Source: CAYFUR01 sp964346275
GTDB lineage: Bacteria > Sumerlaeota > Sumerlaeia > SLMS01
NCBI GenBank assembly: GCA_964346275.1
Contig: CAYFUR010000059.1
Span: forward strand, 1-21,811
Reading direction: 5' to 3'
Length of the DNA: 21,811 nt
The notes below the pieces were generated by a model, which was not told where the DNA came from, did no database searches, and saw only the letters and a list, made by a program, of their open reading frames with translations. This document shows positions 6,842 through 15,760 of the stretch, piece by piece; within the stretch, counting starts at the first letter, position 1, and each line of letters starts with the position of its first letter. The translations under genes and the position numbers were made by a program.

Positions 6842-6869
6842 TTGACTTGGAAAAGTGAACGTTTACTAT
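6842..6869 (+). promoter_or_regulatory. Sigma-70-like promoter for the DUF2339 gene
   Basis: TTGACT (6842-6847) and TACTAT (6864-6869) are 16 bp apart. A start near 6876 would give a leader of about 27 bases containing the GGAGGT ribosome site. It lies in the short gap after the ABC ATPase stop, so the DUF2339 gene can be transcribed independently. Confidence 0.55.
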
Positions 6870-6902
6870 TGCGGCGAATCCAACGACCGCGGAGGTCCGC
6901 CC

Positions 6903-9900
6903 ATGTCTCGCGACCGCCAGCACGAACTTCTGGAAGAAATCCTTCGCCACTGCCGGGAAATCGCCCGGCTTGAGCAGGAGTTTGAAAGGCTGGAGGGGAG
7001 AGCGCCGAAGGAGGGACGGGCCGAGTCCCAGGGTCTTGAGTCCACCGCCGGCGCGCTGCGGCGGGTTTTGGAGGAGAAACGCCGGGCGGCATGGGAGGCC
7101 TCTCGGGAAGCGTCGGCACCAGACCAGCAGGGCCCGTCCCGGCCGGCAGAGAAACCAGCGGCCGGAAAAGATGAACTCCCGGCGGAAGAGCGCCCACTGG
7201 GGCCTCCGCCCCCGCCTTCACCACCGAGGGCTCCATCCCGGCCCGTGACGGCGGCGGAGGATAAGCGTCCCAAGCCATCGGCGGAACCTGTCTATACGGC
7301 AAAAGCGACGGAAGAGAAGACATCCGGCCCGTTCATGACCGAGGAGGAATACGCGGAGGGAAGAGGAGCACTGGGTCCTCTTCCGGAATATGCGCCGCGC
7401 AAGGCCTCTCCCGATTCAGAAAAAGCACCGGCGAGGAAACAGGAATCCGGCGAATCGCTGGAGCAGTGGTTGGGCACGACGTGGTTGCTGCGAATTGGCG
7501 GCCTGCTGCTTCTGATCGGTGTCGCCTATGGCGCGATGAAACTGCACACACAACTGACACCGCTGATTCGGATCAGTCTTGGGTATCTGCTGGGCGCCGT
7601 GCTCCTCGGTGTTGGATTTCTTGCGAGCCGCCGCCATCTCCTGGTTGGCCGGACGACGGTGGCCATCGGGCTTTCCACCGGCTACTTCATTTCCTTCGCG
7701 GCGCATTATCTCGATGCCATGCGTGTCTTTACGTCGATGTTGCCATCGGTGGGCCTGATGATCGGTTTTGCGCTGGCGATTGTGTTGCTGGCCGAGCGAT
7801 GGCGATCGGAAGTCGTGGCCGGCTTCGGGTTTGGCCTGGGCGCCCTGGCGGCCTTGGTCAGCGCCCCTTCCAGCGTGCATTTTTCTCTGGTGGCTTTGGG
7901 CGTGCTGGCGCTCGGTGCCGGAATTCTGCTGCTGCGCAACGAGTGGACGCGGCTCACGGCGCTGGCGCTGGTGGGGGCATATCTCGCCACGGCGATTCTG
8001 TGGGTGGTCCTGGGCGTGGATGAAATCCGCGGAGTGATTGTTTCCCATCTGGGCGCGCTGTTTCTCTATCATTTGATTTTTGCCGCGGCCTTCTGGCGGT
8101 GGAGCCGGCCCTGGCTCGCGCGGGAGGCCGCGGCGGAACGCGCCGCGGAGCAAGAAGCCATTCCGGAAATGAAGGTGGGCCTGCTTCCCTATTCGCGAGC
8201 TTTCGCGATTCTGAATTCCCTCGGGCTGATTTCTCTTTCCGTTCTGTTGCTTTGGGTTACGCGCGTCTACTGGGGCGAAGTGGAATGGTTGCTGTTCGCG
8301 CTGGCGGGCCTGGAAGCGGGGCGGCTGGCGATCCCGGCCTCGCGGCGCGGATCGCTGGCGCCGTTTCACATCGTGACCGCTTTGGCGCTGCTCACCGGCG
8401 GCCTGATCGCCGCACTTGGCGGGCTTGTGGAAAGCGCGGTCATGGCGCTGCAGGCGCTTGTGCTGGTGGTTGCCGGTTCGCGGGCTCCCCAGCTTCGCTG
8501 GCTCCGGCCCCTCGCGGTGATCCCGTCCATGCTGGCCATGATCTCTTTCGATGTGTCTGGCCTGGCAACGATCGGCGACTTCCTCGGGGTGCTGACTCCG
8601 CCGGTGCTCATCCTTGCCTCCGCGCTGCCCTGGAATCGCATTCTTGTCTTTACGAAAGCGGAGTTTTCCAGAAGGCCCGCCGACTGGATCGAGCGTATAT
8701 CCGCGGCGGTTCGCTCTCTCGAAGCCTCGATGTTGATTCTTGTCAGTTGCGCGGCCTATTTTGGGGCTCCCTGGGAGATCACCTTCGTCGCGGCTTCGAT
8801 TGCGGCTCTGGTGTTGCTTGCGGGGGTGGTGATCCTCTCGGCGAGAGCCTGGATGATCGGCGCGGCGACGGTGCTGCTGATTACGGCTTTGGGCGCCGGC
8901 CTTCACGATTTCAACAACCCGGGGGCCTGGGCAGCGCTGCTGGGAATCTGGCTTGGGTGTCTCTACTTCTGGGAGGAGGCGACCAAGCAGAACACCGATA
9001 TGCCGCACCGCGTCTTTCAATGGATCGCGGCGCCGGCCCTGTCACTTGGTTTGGCGTGGAGCTTTCTTCAAATGGCTGATTCCAGGCCGCTGGCAACCTG
9101 GTGGATCGCGGCGCTCGTTGGTGGAGCGTCCTACGGGATTTATCGCGGGGTGACGACGCTGGGCCGATTCCCGTCGGTCGTCCCTCCGGCCATCGCCCCC
9201 GCGAACGCGTCGGCTGCTTACCGGAATCTGGCGCGCTATAACCGGCCGTCGCTTTTGTTCGCGATCCTGGCGGGCGGGCTCAGCATCTGGGCCACGCTTC
9301 GATTCAATGCACCCGTCTCACCTGTTCCGGCGCTTCTTCTCGCCGCGGCTTTTCTCGCGCTTTGGATCGTAAACCGCCGAAGTATAGACAATCCCTCCAG
9401 CATCGCCCGCGACGTTGCTTTCAGCGCGATTCTCCTGGTATTATTCACACTGGTCTGGCCGATTTTCGCGGACCAGGCGCTGGCCAGCTTCCTGCCCGGC
9501 ATGGCGGGTGCCCTGGCCCTTCTGGCGGCCGCATTCTGGCGCCGTCATCCGGGAAGCATGCTCGTGGGCCTCTGGGCCGCCAGCCTCATCGGCGTCTATA
9601 CAATCGGGCTCAGCGCGTACCCGGAGATGGTCACCTCGACGCGCGGCGCCCTGGCCGGACTTGCGCTTGCGGGCCTGCTGATTGGCGGGACACGCCTCGC
9701 GGCCCACGCCCGGCGCGAACTGGTGCCAACTCTGATTCCCGGCCAGCTGGCGCTCAACCTTCGCGGTGCTGAATCGGCCTGGACGGTTTTCGGCGCCATG
9801 CTGACGCTCGAACTGCTCTCCAAGGGCATCCTCCTGTCCGGCACATTCATCACGGTGGCGTGGGGCGTGCTTGGCATCGGGCTCCTGATCGGAGGATTCG

Positions 9901-10130
9901 TCTTCCTGGACCGCACGATGCGCTATACGTCCTTTGTCATCTTTGCCCTTTCCCTTGGGCGCATTGTGTTGATCGACCTGGCGGACAGCAACGACCTCAC
10001 GCGCGTTGTGGCCTTTATCGGATTGGGGCTGTTGCTGATTGGCGCGGGGGTTGTCTATGGCTTGCTGTCGCGCCATTTGTTGTCCAGGGAAAAGGCGAGA
10101 GATGGACGGGAGGATACCGGCGGTGTTTAG
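6903..10130 (+). CDS. Large DUF2339 family integral membrane protein
   Basis: 1075 aa from ATG 6903, chosen because GGAGGT lies six bases upstream; an in-frame GTG at 6855 falls inside the putative promoter. Residues 5-33 are a likely coiled coil. Residues 70-185 are low-complexity, Pro- and charge-rich, with a run of prolines near 101-105, and are probably cytoplasmic. From about residue 193 onward there are roughly 28-30 hydrophobic segments, many GxxxG-like and Ala/Leu-rich. The first (WLLRIGGLLLLIGVAYG) and the last segments (GRIVLIDLADSNDLTRVV, then GLGLLLIGAGVVYG) match the DUF2339 pattern. Function is unknown for the family. The gene stop overlaps the stop of the convergent permease gene by four bases. 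Codon use matches its neighbours. Family call is confident. Confidence 0.88.
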   Translation: MSRDRQHELLEEILRHCREIARLEQEFERLEGRAPKEGRAESQGLESTAGALRRVLEEKRRAAWEASREASAPDQQGPSRPAEKPAAGKDELPAEERPLGPPPPPSPPRAPSRPVTAAEDKRPKPSAEPVYTAKATEEKTSGPFMTEEEYAEGRGALGPLPEYAPRKASPDSEKAPARKQESGESLEQWLGTTWLLRIGGLLLLIGVAYGAMKLHTQLTPLIRISLGYLLGAVLLGVGFLASRRHLLVGRTTVAIGLSTGYFISFAAHYLDAMRVFTSMLPSVGLMIGFALAIVLLAERWRSEVVAGFGFGLGALAALVSAPSSVHFSLVALGVLALGAGILLLRNEWTRLTALALVGAYLATAILWVVLGVDEIRGVIVSHLGALFLYHLIFAAAFWRWSRPWLAREAAAERAAEQEAIPEMKVGLLPYSRAFAILNSLGLISLSVLLLWVTRVYWGEVEWLLFALAGLEAGRLAIPASRRGSLAPFHIVTALALLTGGLIAALGGLVESAVMALQALVLVVAGSRAPQLRWLRPLAVIPSMLAMISFDVSGLATIGDFLGVLTPPVLILASALPWNRILVFTKAEFSRRPADWIERISAAVRSLEASMLILVSCAAYFGAPWEITFVAASIAALVLLAGVVILSARAWMIGAATVLLITALGAGLHDFNNPGAWAALLGIWLGCLYFWEEATKQNTDMPHRVFQWIAAPALSLGLAWSFLQMADSRPLATWWIAALVGGASYGIYRGVTTLGRFPSVVPPAIAPANASAAYRNLARYNRPSLLFAILAGGLSIWATLRFNAPVSPVPALLLAAAFLALWIVNRRSIDNPSSIARDVAFSAILLVLFTLVWPIFADQALASFLPGMAGALALLAAAFWRRHPGSMLVGLWAASLIGVYTIGLSAYPEMVTSTRGALAGLALAGLLIGGTRLAAHARRELVPTLIPGQLALNLRGAESAWTVFGAMLTLELLSKGILLSGTFITVAWGVLGIGLLIGGFVFLDRTMRYTSFVIFALSLGRIVLIDLADSNDLTRVVAFIGLGLLLIGAGVVYGLLSRHLLSREKARDGREDTGGV

Positions 10131-11623
10131 CGTTCCTTCACGGGATCGAGGGCATCCCGGACGCCTTCTCCGATGAGGTTGAAGCACGTCACGGTGAGAA
10201 AGATGGCGAGGCCGGGAAACACCGTCAGCCACCAAAGGCCCTGGATATCGTTGCGGCCATTGTTGAGCAAATCGCCCCAACTCGCCATGGGCTGGGGGAC
10301 GCCGAACCCAAGAAAGCTCAGTCCGCTTTCGATGAGAATGGATCCGGCGATGCCAAAGCTGACGAGCACCAGGACCGGGCCGATTCCGTTTGGCAGAACG
10401 TGGAGAAAGATGATGCGCAGGTTGGATCCACCCAGCGCGCGCACAGCGACCACGTAGTCCATATTGACAAGGCGCAGAAATTCGCCGCGTTGGAGCCGCG
10501 CCACGGCGGTCCACCAGAGCGCCGCAAGCGCCAGGATGATATTCATCAGCGAGGGCGCGAGAAAAGCCTGCACCGCCAGAATCAGAATCAGGGGCGGAAA
10601 ACAAATCACGATTTCGATGACGCGGGAGACGAGCATATCCACCCATCCGCGAAAGAACCCGGCCACCGCGCCGACGATGATCCCGATGATTGTATAGATG
10701 GAAACGGCCACGATGCCGACCAGCATGGAAACCCGCGCGCCATAGACCATGCGAGCAAGAACGTCGCGGCCGTTTGTGTCCGTGCCGAGCCAGTGCCAGT
10801 TCTGGCCCTCCACGCGATTCTCTTCAGCGAGGGCCCAGGTCGGTGCCTGGCGCGCTTCCGCGATGATGTTCTCATTCTCGCCAAAGGGGATGAGCGGATA
10901 GAGAACCGTCCAGTCTTGCTCCGCGAAGTCTTCCGATTCCGTGATCGAACGGTAATCCCGTGTGTCCTGGATCGTTGGATAGAGCGTTTTCCATACCGCC
11001 GTGCCGGCGAGGGCGGGAATGAGAACCGCCGCCAGGGCGATGGAGATATGGCGGATGCGCCGCCGAAAAACCAGGAAACAGGCCGCGAGGAGATAGACAA
11101 GGAGCGAGAAGACCTCTCCCGTTCTCAGGGCTCGAAGGGCGGGATAGCGTTTGACAGGTTGCAGTTCGGCATCGAACAGCGGGTCGAGCTGGACTGACAG
11201 GGCGCGAAGGGCCTCCCGGTCCTCTTCGCTTTCCGGCGGCGCGTGTTGTCTATATCCCGATTCCACTTCTTCTATGAGATCCGCCCGCTCCGGGCCAAGA
11301 TGCTCTTTCAGGTCGGCGATGTTTTCGCGGAATGTCCTCGCGGTGTTCTCCGGGGTTTCTCCTTCCGCTGCAAGAGAGACCTGCTCGATGACAACCTGGA
11401 GGGAGTTGAAGTAGTCGAAAGGGAATTCCGCTTCGATATACAGTGGACGATTGTTGGCCAGGAAGGGGCAGAGGACAGCGACGGTGATGACAAAGAAAAT
11501 GACGACAAGGCCCGTCATGGCAAGGTAGTTCGACCGGAAATCGCGCCACACCAACTGGGAATAGGTGCGGGTGGGCGTTTCCCGGGCCGGTTGCTTTGGG
11601 GACGTTTCCCTCGATTCATCCAT
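10127..11623 (-). CDS. Oligopeptide-type ABC permease, OppC/YejE-like, with large insertion
   Basis: 498 aa against about 300-340 for usual OppC, DppC or YejE. TM1 is residues 33-53. The C-terminal half is standard: HWLGTDTNGRDVLARMVYG (277-295), five membrane segments, the EAA loop around VRALGGSNLRIIFLHVLPN (394-412), FLGFGVPQP and a C-terminal GEGVRDALDP. Between TM1 and HWLGTD lie about 220 residues. The parts NNRPLYIEAE (57-66) and YRSITESEDF to LYPLIPFGENE (224-251) resemble the YejE periplasmic loop. Between them is an extra piece with a charged helical stretch (80-165) and two further membrane segments (171-188, 193-210). ATG 11623 overlaps the TAA of the upstream permease (TAATG), implying translational coupling. 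Substrate is unknown; a peptide or similar oligomer is likely. Confidence 0.9.
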   Translation of the reverse strand: MDESRETSPKQPARETPTRTYSQLVWRDFRSNYLAMTGLVVIFFVITVAVLCPFLANNRPLYIEAEFPFDYFNSLQVVIEQVSLAAEGETPENTARTFRENIADLKEHLGPERADLIEEVESGYRQHAPPESEEDREALRALSVQLDPLFDAELQPVKRYPALRALRTGEVFSLLVYLLAACFLVFRRRIRHISIALAAVLIPALAGTAVWKTLYPTIQDTRDYRSITESEDFAEQDWTVLYPLIPFGENENIIAEARQAPTWALAEENRVEGQNWHWLGTDTNGRDVLARMVYGARVSMLVGIVAVSIYTIIGIIVGAVAGFFRGWVDMLVSRVIEIVICFPPLILILAVQAFLAPSLMNIILALAALWWTAVARLQRGEFLRLVNMDYVVAVRALGGSNLRIIFLHVLPNGIGPVLVLVSFGIAGSILIESGLSFLGFGVPQPMASWGDLLNNGRNDIQGLWWLTVFPGLAIFLTVTCFNLIGEGVRDALDPVKER

Positions 11624-13317
11624 TACGAGTAAGAAATCCTCGGGTCGGCGATGGCATAGCTCAAGTCGGCCAGGAGGATTCCCAGCAGTGTGAGGAAGGC
11701 GGAGAAGAAGAGCACGGCATTGATCACCGGATAATCGCGCTGGACAATGGCTTCAAAAGTCAGGGTGCCCATGCCGGGGATGGTAAAGATGGATTCGATG
11801 ATGACGGCCCCGGCGATGAGTTCGGGCAGGAGGCCGGCGCTGATCGTCAGAATCGGGATGAGCGAATTGCGCAGGGCGTGCTTGAAGATGACCCACCGCG
11901 CGGGAAGGCCCTTTGCCTGCGCCGTGCGGATATAGTCCTGGTTGATGGTTTCGAGCATGGAGCTGCGCATCTGGCGCGAGAGAAAGGCGAGGCTGCCATA
12001 GGTGAGACAGAGCACGGGAAGAATGAGATGCCAGAGGCGATCGAGGAACCATTGGAGAAAGGTCACGCCTTCCGCGCCGAGATAGACGCCCTCGGAATTC
12101 AGGCCGCGCGTGGGAAAAAGATCGAGAAAGGGCGGCCCGGTGGTTAAGAGGAGGAGGATCCCCGCAACCCAGAACGGGGGCAGCGAGTAGAGAAGAAAGA
12201 GAATGACCGTGACCACATTGTCTGTCGGGGTCCGGCGCTTGATCGCCGAGAAAATTCCGATGGGAACGGAAATCAGATAGCTGAGAAAGATCGAAATCCC
12301 CGAGATCATGAGTGATATTGGAAGCGCCTCGGCGATGAGGGAAATGACTGGCCGCCGTTCGACGTAAGAATCACCGAAATCGAGATGCGCCGCCTGGGCT
12401 ACCCAGAGGCCGAACTGGGTGTTTCGGAAGATATTGAGAGTGTCGCCGAACCACGTATAGTCAAGGTAGGCTGCTTTTTCCCGCCGCCACCAACTGCGCC
12501 AGCGCTGCTCCACGCGGCCGGCGATCTCCTCGAAATTCTCTTCATCCAGAACATAGGTAAAGCCAGTCTGCGATTGGAGCGCCCGATTGACCCGGAGGAG
12601 CCGCTCCCGGTCATCGGTGCCGAGATAGCCGATCAAATAGGGGACGGCAAATCCGCCGGCCTGATAGACTTTCTTTTGGAGTGCTGCCGCCTCCTCATTG
12701 CTTTCCGCCTCGACATATTGGCGTACGAGCCGCCCGACTCGCTCTTCTTCAAAGAGCTCCTGGTTATCCGCATACCAGTCGGACCAAAACTGGTGGGTTT
12801 CTTCCGCGGACAGACCCTCCGGCTCGATGCCTTGAGCGGCGGCAAGGCGGGGATAGATATCCGCCAGGAGCTGGCGGCGCTTTTCCTCGGAAACGAGTTG
12901 GATTTCTTCCCCTGTTCTGCGGCGGGGGACCGGTTCCTCGTCCGTGCCAATGAGGGAAAAGCGTTCGAGGGCGGGCTTGAGCGCGATGGTGGATATCCGG
13001 GCGAGGCGGCGTTCGCCGTCATCGCTCCAGAATTCGGACTGCCGGAGATAGTCGTCGAGTGCTTCCTTTGCGAGATAGACACGATCCTCAAAGTTGAGAT
13101 TGAGGAGCAGTGGCTTGTCGAGGCCGAGGTTCCGGCGGTTCAGTTCCACCAGGTCGTCATATCCGCCGACGGCCTGGGAGGCGCCGCCCGAAGCCCCCTG
13201 GACGCGCATGGCCGCCGGATCGCCGGGGGTCAGCCGGGTCAGTACAAAGGTGATCACGGCGATGCCGAACAGCGTCACAAAGAGCAGCAGCAGGCGCTTG
13301 ATGATATATTGAAACAA
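11623..13317 (-). CDS. Oligopeptide-type ABC permease, OppB/YejB-like, with HEAT-like insertion
   Basis: 564 aa against about 310-360 for the family. TTG 13317 is the start: it gives the classic N-terminus MFQYIIKRLLLLFVTL and follows AAGGGAAG by four bases. TM1 (9-28) and RLTPGDPA (28-35) are normal, as is everything from DFGDSYVERRPV (313-324) on, including the EAA loop DYIRTAQAKGLP (461-472) and IPGMG (513-517). Between NLGLDKPLL (63-71) and DFGDS are about 240 residues instead of a few tens, mostly charged and helical. Residues 220-278 look like a HEAT-type repeat: VPYLIGYLGTDD, then NRALQSQTGF, then RWRSWW. By the family topology this insert faces the periplasm. Operon: the binding-protein gene ends 18 bp upstream and oppC overlaps downstream. 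Confidence 0.9.
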   Translation of the reverse strand: MFQYIIKRLLLLFVTLFGIAVITFVLTRLTPGDPAAMRVQGASGGASQAVGGYDDLVELNRRNLGLDKPLLLNLNFEDRVYLAKEALDDYLRQSEFWSDDGERRLARISTIALKPALERFSLIGTDEEPVPRRRTGEEIQLVSEEKRRQLLADIYPRLAAAQGIEPEGLSAEETHQFWSDWYADNQELFEEERVGRLVRQYVEAESNEEAAALQKKVYQAGGFAVPYLIGYLGTDDRERLLRVNRALQSQTGFTYVLDEENFEEIAGRVEQRWRSWWRREKAAYLDYTWFGDTLNIFRNTQFGLWVAQAAHLDFGDSYVERRPVISLIAEALPISLMISGISIFLSYLISVPIGIFSAIKRRTPTDNVVTVILFLLYSLPPFWVAGILLLLTTGPPFLDLFPTRGLNSEGVYLGAEGVTFLQWFLDRLWHLILPVLCLTYGSLAFLSRQMRSSMLETINQDYIRTAQAKGLPARWVIFKHALRNSLIPILTISAGLLPELIAGAVIIESIFTIPGMGTLTFEAIVQRDYPVINAVLFFSAFLTLLGILLADLSYAIADPRISYS

Positions 13318-13335
13318 CCGGCTTCCCTTGCCCGA

Positions 13336-15486
13336 TTACTGGCGGTTTTTCGGAATGTCCGACCAATACCACTCGCTGAAATCGTGGGGATACATATTGG
13401 CGTAATGCTTCACACCGCGCAAATCCCGGTGGATGAAAAACGGTGTCTTAAAGCCAAAGAGGAAGCAATAGGGCTGATCCTCGTGGATCAGCTTGTGCAC
13501 TTCCCGCGCATAGCCCCACCGCTCGGCGGGCTCGAGGGTTTCGCGGATCTTGATACAGAGTTCGTCGACCCGGTCGTTCTCGTAGGAGACAAAGTTGTCG
13601 CCCTTGTTCTCGATTTGCGAGCTGTGCCAGATCTGAAACGGATCGGGCTCCAGCGTCGCGCCCCAGGCGAAGCGGACCGCGTCGAAGTTCTTGTCGCGGA
13701 CGGTCTTCATGAAATTGGCCCATTCGGACTTGTTGATGGTCATGCGGATGCCCGCCTGCTCGACGTTTTCCTTGATGATGTCGGCGATCTTCTGGTGGTA
13801 GTCTCGGGCATTGTGAATCGAGTAGGAGAACTCGAAGGGAACCAGCTCGCCGTCTATACGCTTTTCGATGACGCCGTTGCCGTCGCGATCGAGCCACCCC
13901 GCCCGGGCGAGGAGCTTGCGGGCTTCCATGGGATCGTGCTCGATCGGATCGACCTCGTTGTTATAGCCTGGGCCGAAGACATAGAAAGGGCCATCGACGG
14001 GAAAGGCGAGGCCCTTGTGGACGCTATCGGCGATTTCCTGGCGGGGGATGAGCATCGCCAGGGCGCGGCGAACGCGCTCGTCCCGGAAAGCCGGGCGGCG
14101 CAGGTTCCAACCGATATACGTGTAGAGAAACCCGGTTTGTGAAGCGCGGATCATTTTGCTTTCGAAGGCTTCACTTTGCGTGTCCTGCTGGGCCCAGGTC
14201 GAGGGTTCGACGTCCAGGTCAACGTCCAGGGCTCCACGCCGCAGGTCCTTCACCACGGCGGCCGCCTCTTTGTAAAGGACCCAGCTGATTTGGTCCAGGT
14301 AGGGTTGGCCCTTCGTCCAGCGGGGAATGGAATCCTCGGGGAGCTTGTTCTTCCAGTAATCCTCATTGCGTGCCAGCGTCAGCGTATCATTCCGCCGCCA
14401 CTGCTCGACTTTGTAGGGCCCGGTATAGACGGGCTGCTCGCGAAACTCGTGGCGGTTAAAGGCATTGGCAAAGGCTTCCTCGTCGCCGCCGAACTGCCCC
14501 GGCTTGAAGACGTGTCTGGGAAGAAAATAGGTCTGGCCGTTGACACCACCGGCGAAATCGAGGGCGGCGAAATACGTTTTGTTCCATACAAAACGCACGG
14601 TCATCCCCTCGTCCATCACCTCACAGCTCTCAATATCCATGTAATAGTTGCGCAGGTGCTGGCAATCCACGGAAGGATTCATGATCGTTTCATAGCTGAA
14701 CTTGACGTCTTCGGCGTCGAAGGGTTCGCCGTCGTGCCAGGTGATGCCCGGGCGGATGTGGAACTGCAGCACGGTGTTTTCCTTGGCGAAGGGGCGGCTT
14801 TCCTGGTAATTCCCGATGGCGAAGTCATAGGTCGCCAGCTCGTCAAGCGCGATCGTTTCCGCTTTTTCCGCCTTGGGCGACTGGCGGCCTTCGTCCACCC
14901 GGACGGTGTGCTGGAGGACTGCGACGCGCCCCTGGACTTTCTCGCCTCCCCATTGGTCCTTCAGGACCACATAGCCACCGGCCTCATTGATTTCTGCACA
15001 GTCCACCTTGTTGAAGATGCGGCGCCAGGCGCCCGGCACGAAGGTGAGTTCTTCCTCCGTGCGTGAAACGATGCGGCCGCGCTCGGGTTCTCCCTCGGGG
15101 CGCCTGATCAGGTCCGCTTCGCGCCAGCTCCAGGCCATTTCGCCGAAGTATTCCAGTGTTTCCGGATCGCGGTCCACCAGGGAATCGGACAGATGGTTCA
15201 CGACGATACGCTCGGGCGCGCCGGTCAGGGTGATGGCATTGAGGCCGGCGAGATCCGTTGGGGTGCGAATGCGGAGGGCGCCTCCGCGCGTGGGTTCCGC
15301 CTCCCGGCGGGTTTGGCTGGTGACGTCCGGGTTGAAGCTATCTTTAACAATATCGGGCAGATATTCCGCCGCGGGATTTGCCTGAAACTCCGCATTCAAA
15401 TCACTTTGAGCGGCGGCCGCCGCGGGAATGAAGAAAACGAGGAGGAGTGGGAAGAAAATTCCTGAGTTGATACGTTGAATTCCCAT
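13336..15486 (-). CDS. Family-5 extracellular solute-binding protein (oligopeptide type), enlarged
   Basis: 716 aa against 500-620 usually. Residues 1-27 are a signal peptide (hydrophobic FFPLLLVFFIPAAAAA, likely cut at AAAAA-QS); there is no lipobox, so it should be a free periplasmic protein. GGALRI (68-73), DSLVDRD (101-107), FHIRPGITWHDGEPFDAEDVKF (242-263), TGPYKVEQW (355-363) and ARAGWLDRDGNGV (527-539) are SBP_bac_5 landmarks. The segment 122-238, between the ending of the 'LAESW'-type motif and FHIRPG, is about 100 residues longer than usual. The start is ATG 15486; its ribosome site is poor (GGAAGG about 14 bases away). It is first gene of the operon with both permeases and delivers the ligand to them. 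No oppD/oppF ATPase gene is in the window. Confidence 0.9.
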   Translation of the reverse strand: MGIQRINSGIFFPLLLVFFIPAAAAAQSDLNAEFQANPAAEYLPDIVKDSFNPDVTSQTRREAEPTRGGALRIRTPTDLAGLNAITLTGAPERIVVNHLSDSLVDRDPETLEYFGEMAWSWREADLIRRPEGEPERGRIVSRTEEELTFVPGAWRRIFNKVDCAEINEAGGYVVLKDQWGGEKVQGRVAVLQHTVRVDEGRQSPKAEKAETIALDELATYDFAIGNYQESRPFAKENTVLQFHIRPGITWHDGEPFDAEDVKFSYETIMNPSVDCQHLRNYYMDIESCEVMDEGMTVRFVWNKTYFAALDFAGGVNGQTYFLPRHVFKPGQFGGDEEAFANAFNRHEFREQPVYTGPYKVEQWRRNDTLTLARNEDYWKNKLPEDSIPRWTKGQPYLDQISWVLYKEAAAVVKDLRRGALDVDLDVEPSTWAQQDTQSEAFESKMIRASQTGFLYTYIGWNLRRPAFRDERVRRALAMLIPRQEIADSVHKGLAFPVDGPFYVFGPGYNNEVDPIEHDPMEARKLLARAGWLDRDGNGVIEKRIDGELVPFEFSYSIHNARDYHQKIADIIKENVEQAGIRMTINKSEWANFMKTVRDKNFDAVRFAWGATLEPDPFQIWHSSQIENKGDNFVSYENDRVDELCIKIRETLEPAERWGYAREVHKLIHEDQPYCFLFGFKTPFFIHRDLRGVKHYANMYPHDFSEWYWSDIPKNRQ

Positions 15487-15760
15487 GAGATTGTCGAAAG
15501 CCTTCCATTTTTTGTTTCTTTTCGTTGCCGACCAGAAGAAGCCTGTCCAACACTTATGCTAACGAAATGACCGGACCGGTGCGGCGGTCGACATGTTGGC
15601 GAAGGGGTTCCTTTCCGACAAGTCGAATCAAGCGAAGAAAGCACAAGGCGCCGGACAGTAAAGGAGCATGACCACTGAACGCGCTTTCCCCTTGCGCATC
15701 CAAAACGGCGCGGCCTTCTGGAAACTTTCCATTTGTTGATGTGAAACCCTGAAACAGCGG
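15487..15760. other. Divergent intergenic region, no firm signals
   Basis: These 274 bp separate the minus-strand binding-protein gene from a plus-strand hypothetical gene and must hold both promoters. I see TAGCATAAGTG-like and TTGGAC-like stretches on the minus strand, but no properly spaced pair. A 23-codon frame at 15668 is not supported. No palindrome stands out. Confidence 0.5.

Noticed and set aside
12385..14142. Long plus-strand frame across the permease and binding-protein genes (also 9860-11197 and 14176-15066)
   Set aside because: These are antisense shadows in GC-rich DNA. The minus-strand proteins carry all the transporter motifs.
15668..15739. 23-codon leader peptide upstream of the 216-aa protein
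   Set aside because: GGAG is only one base from the ATG, too close for normal initiation, and the peptide has no regulatory codon run.
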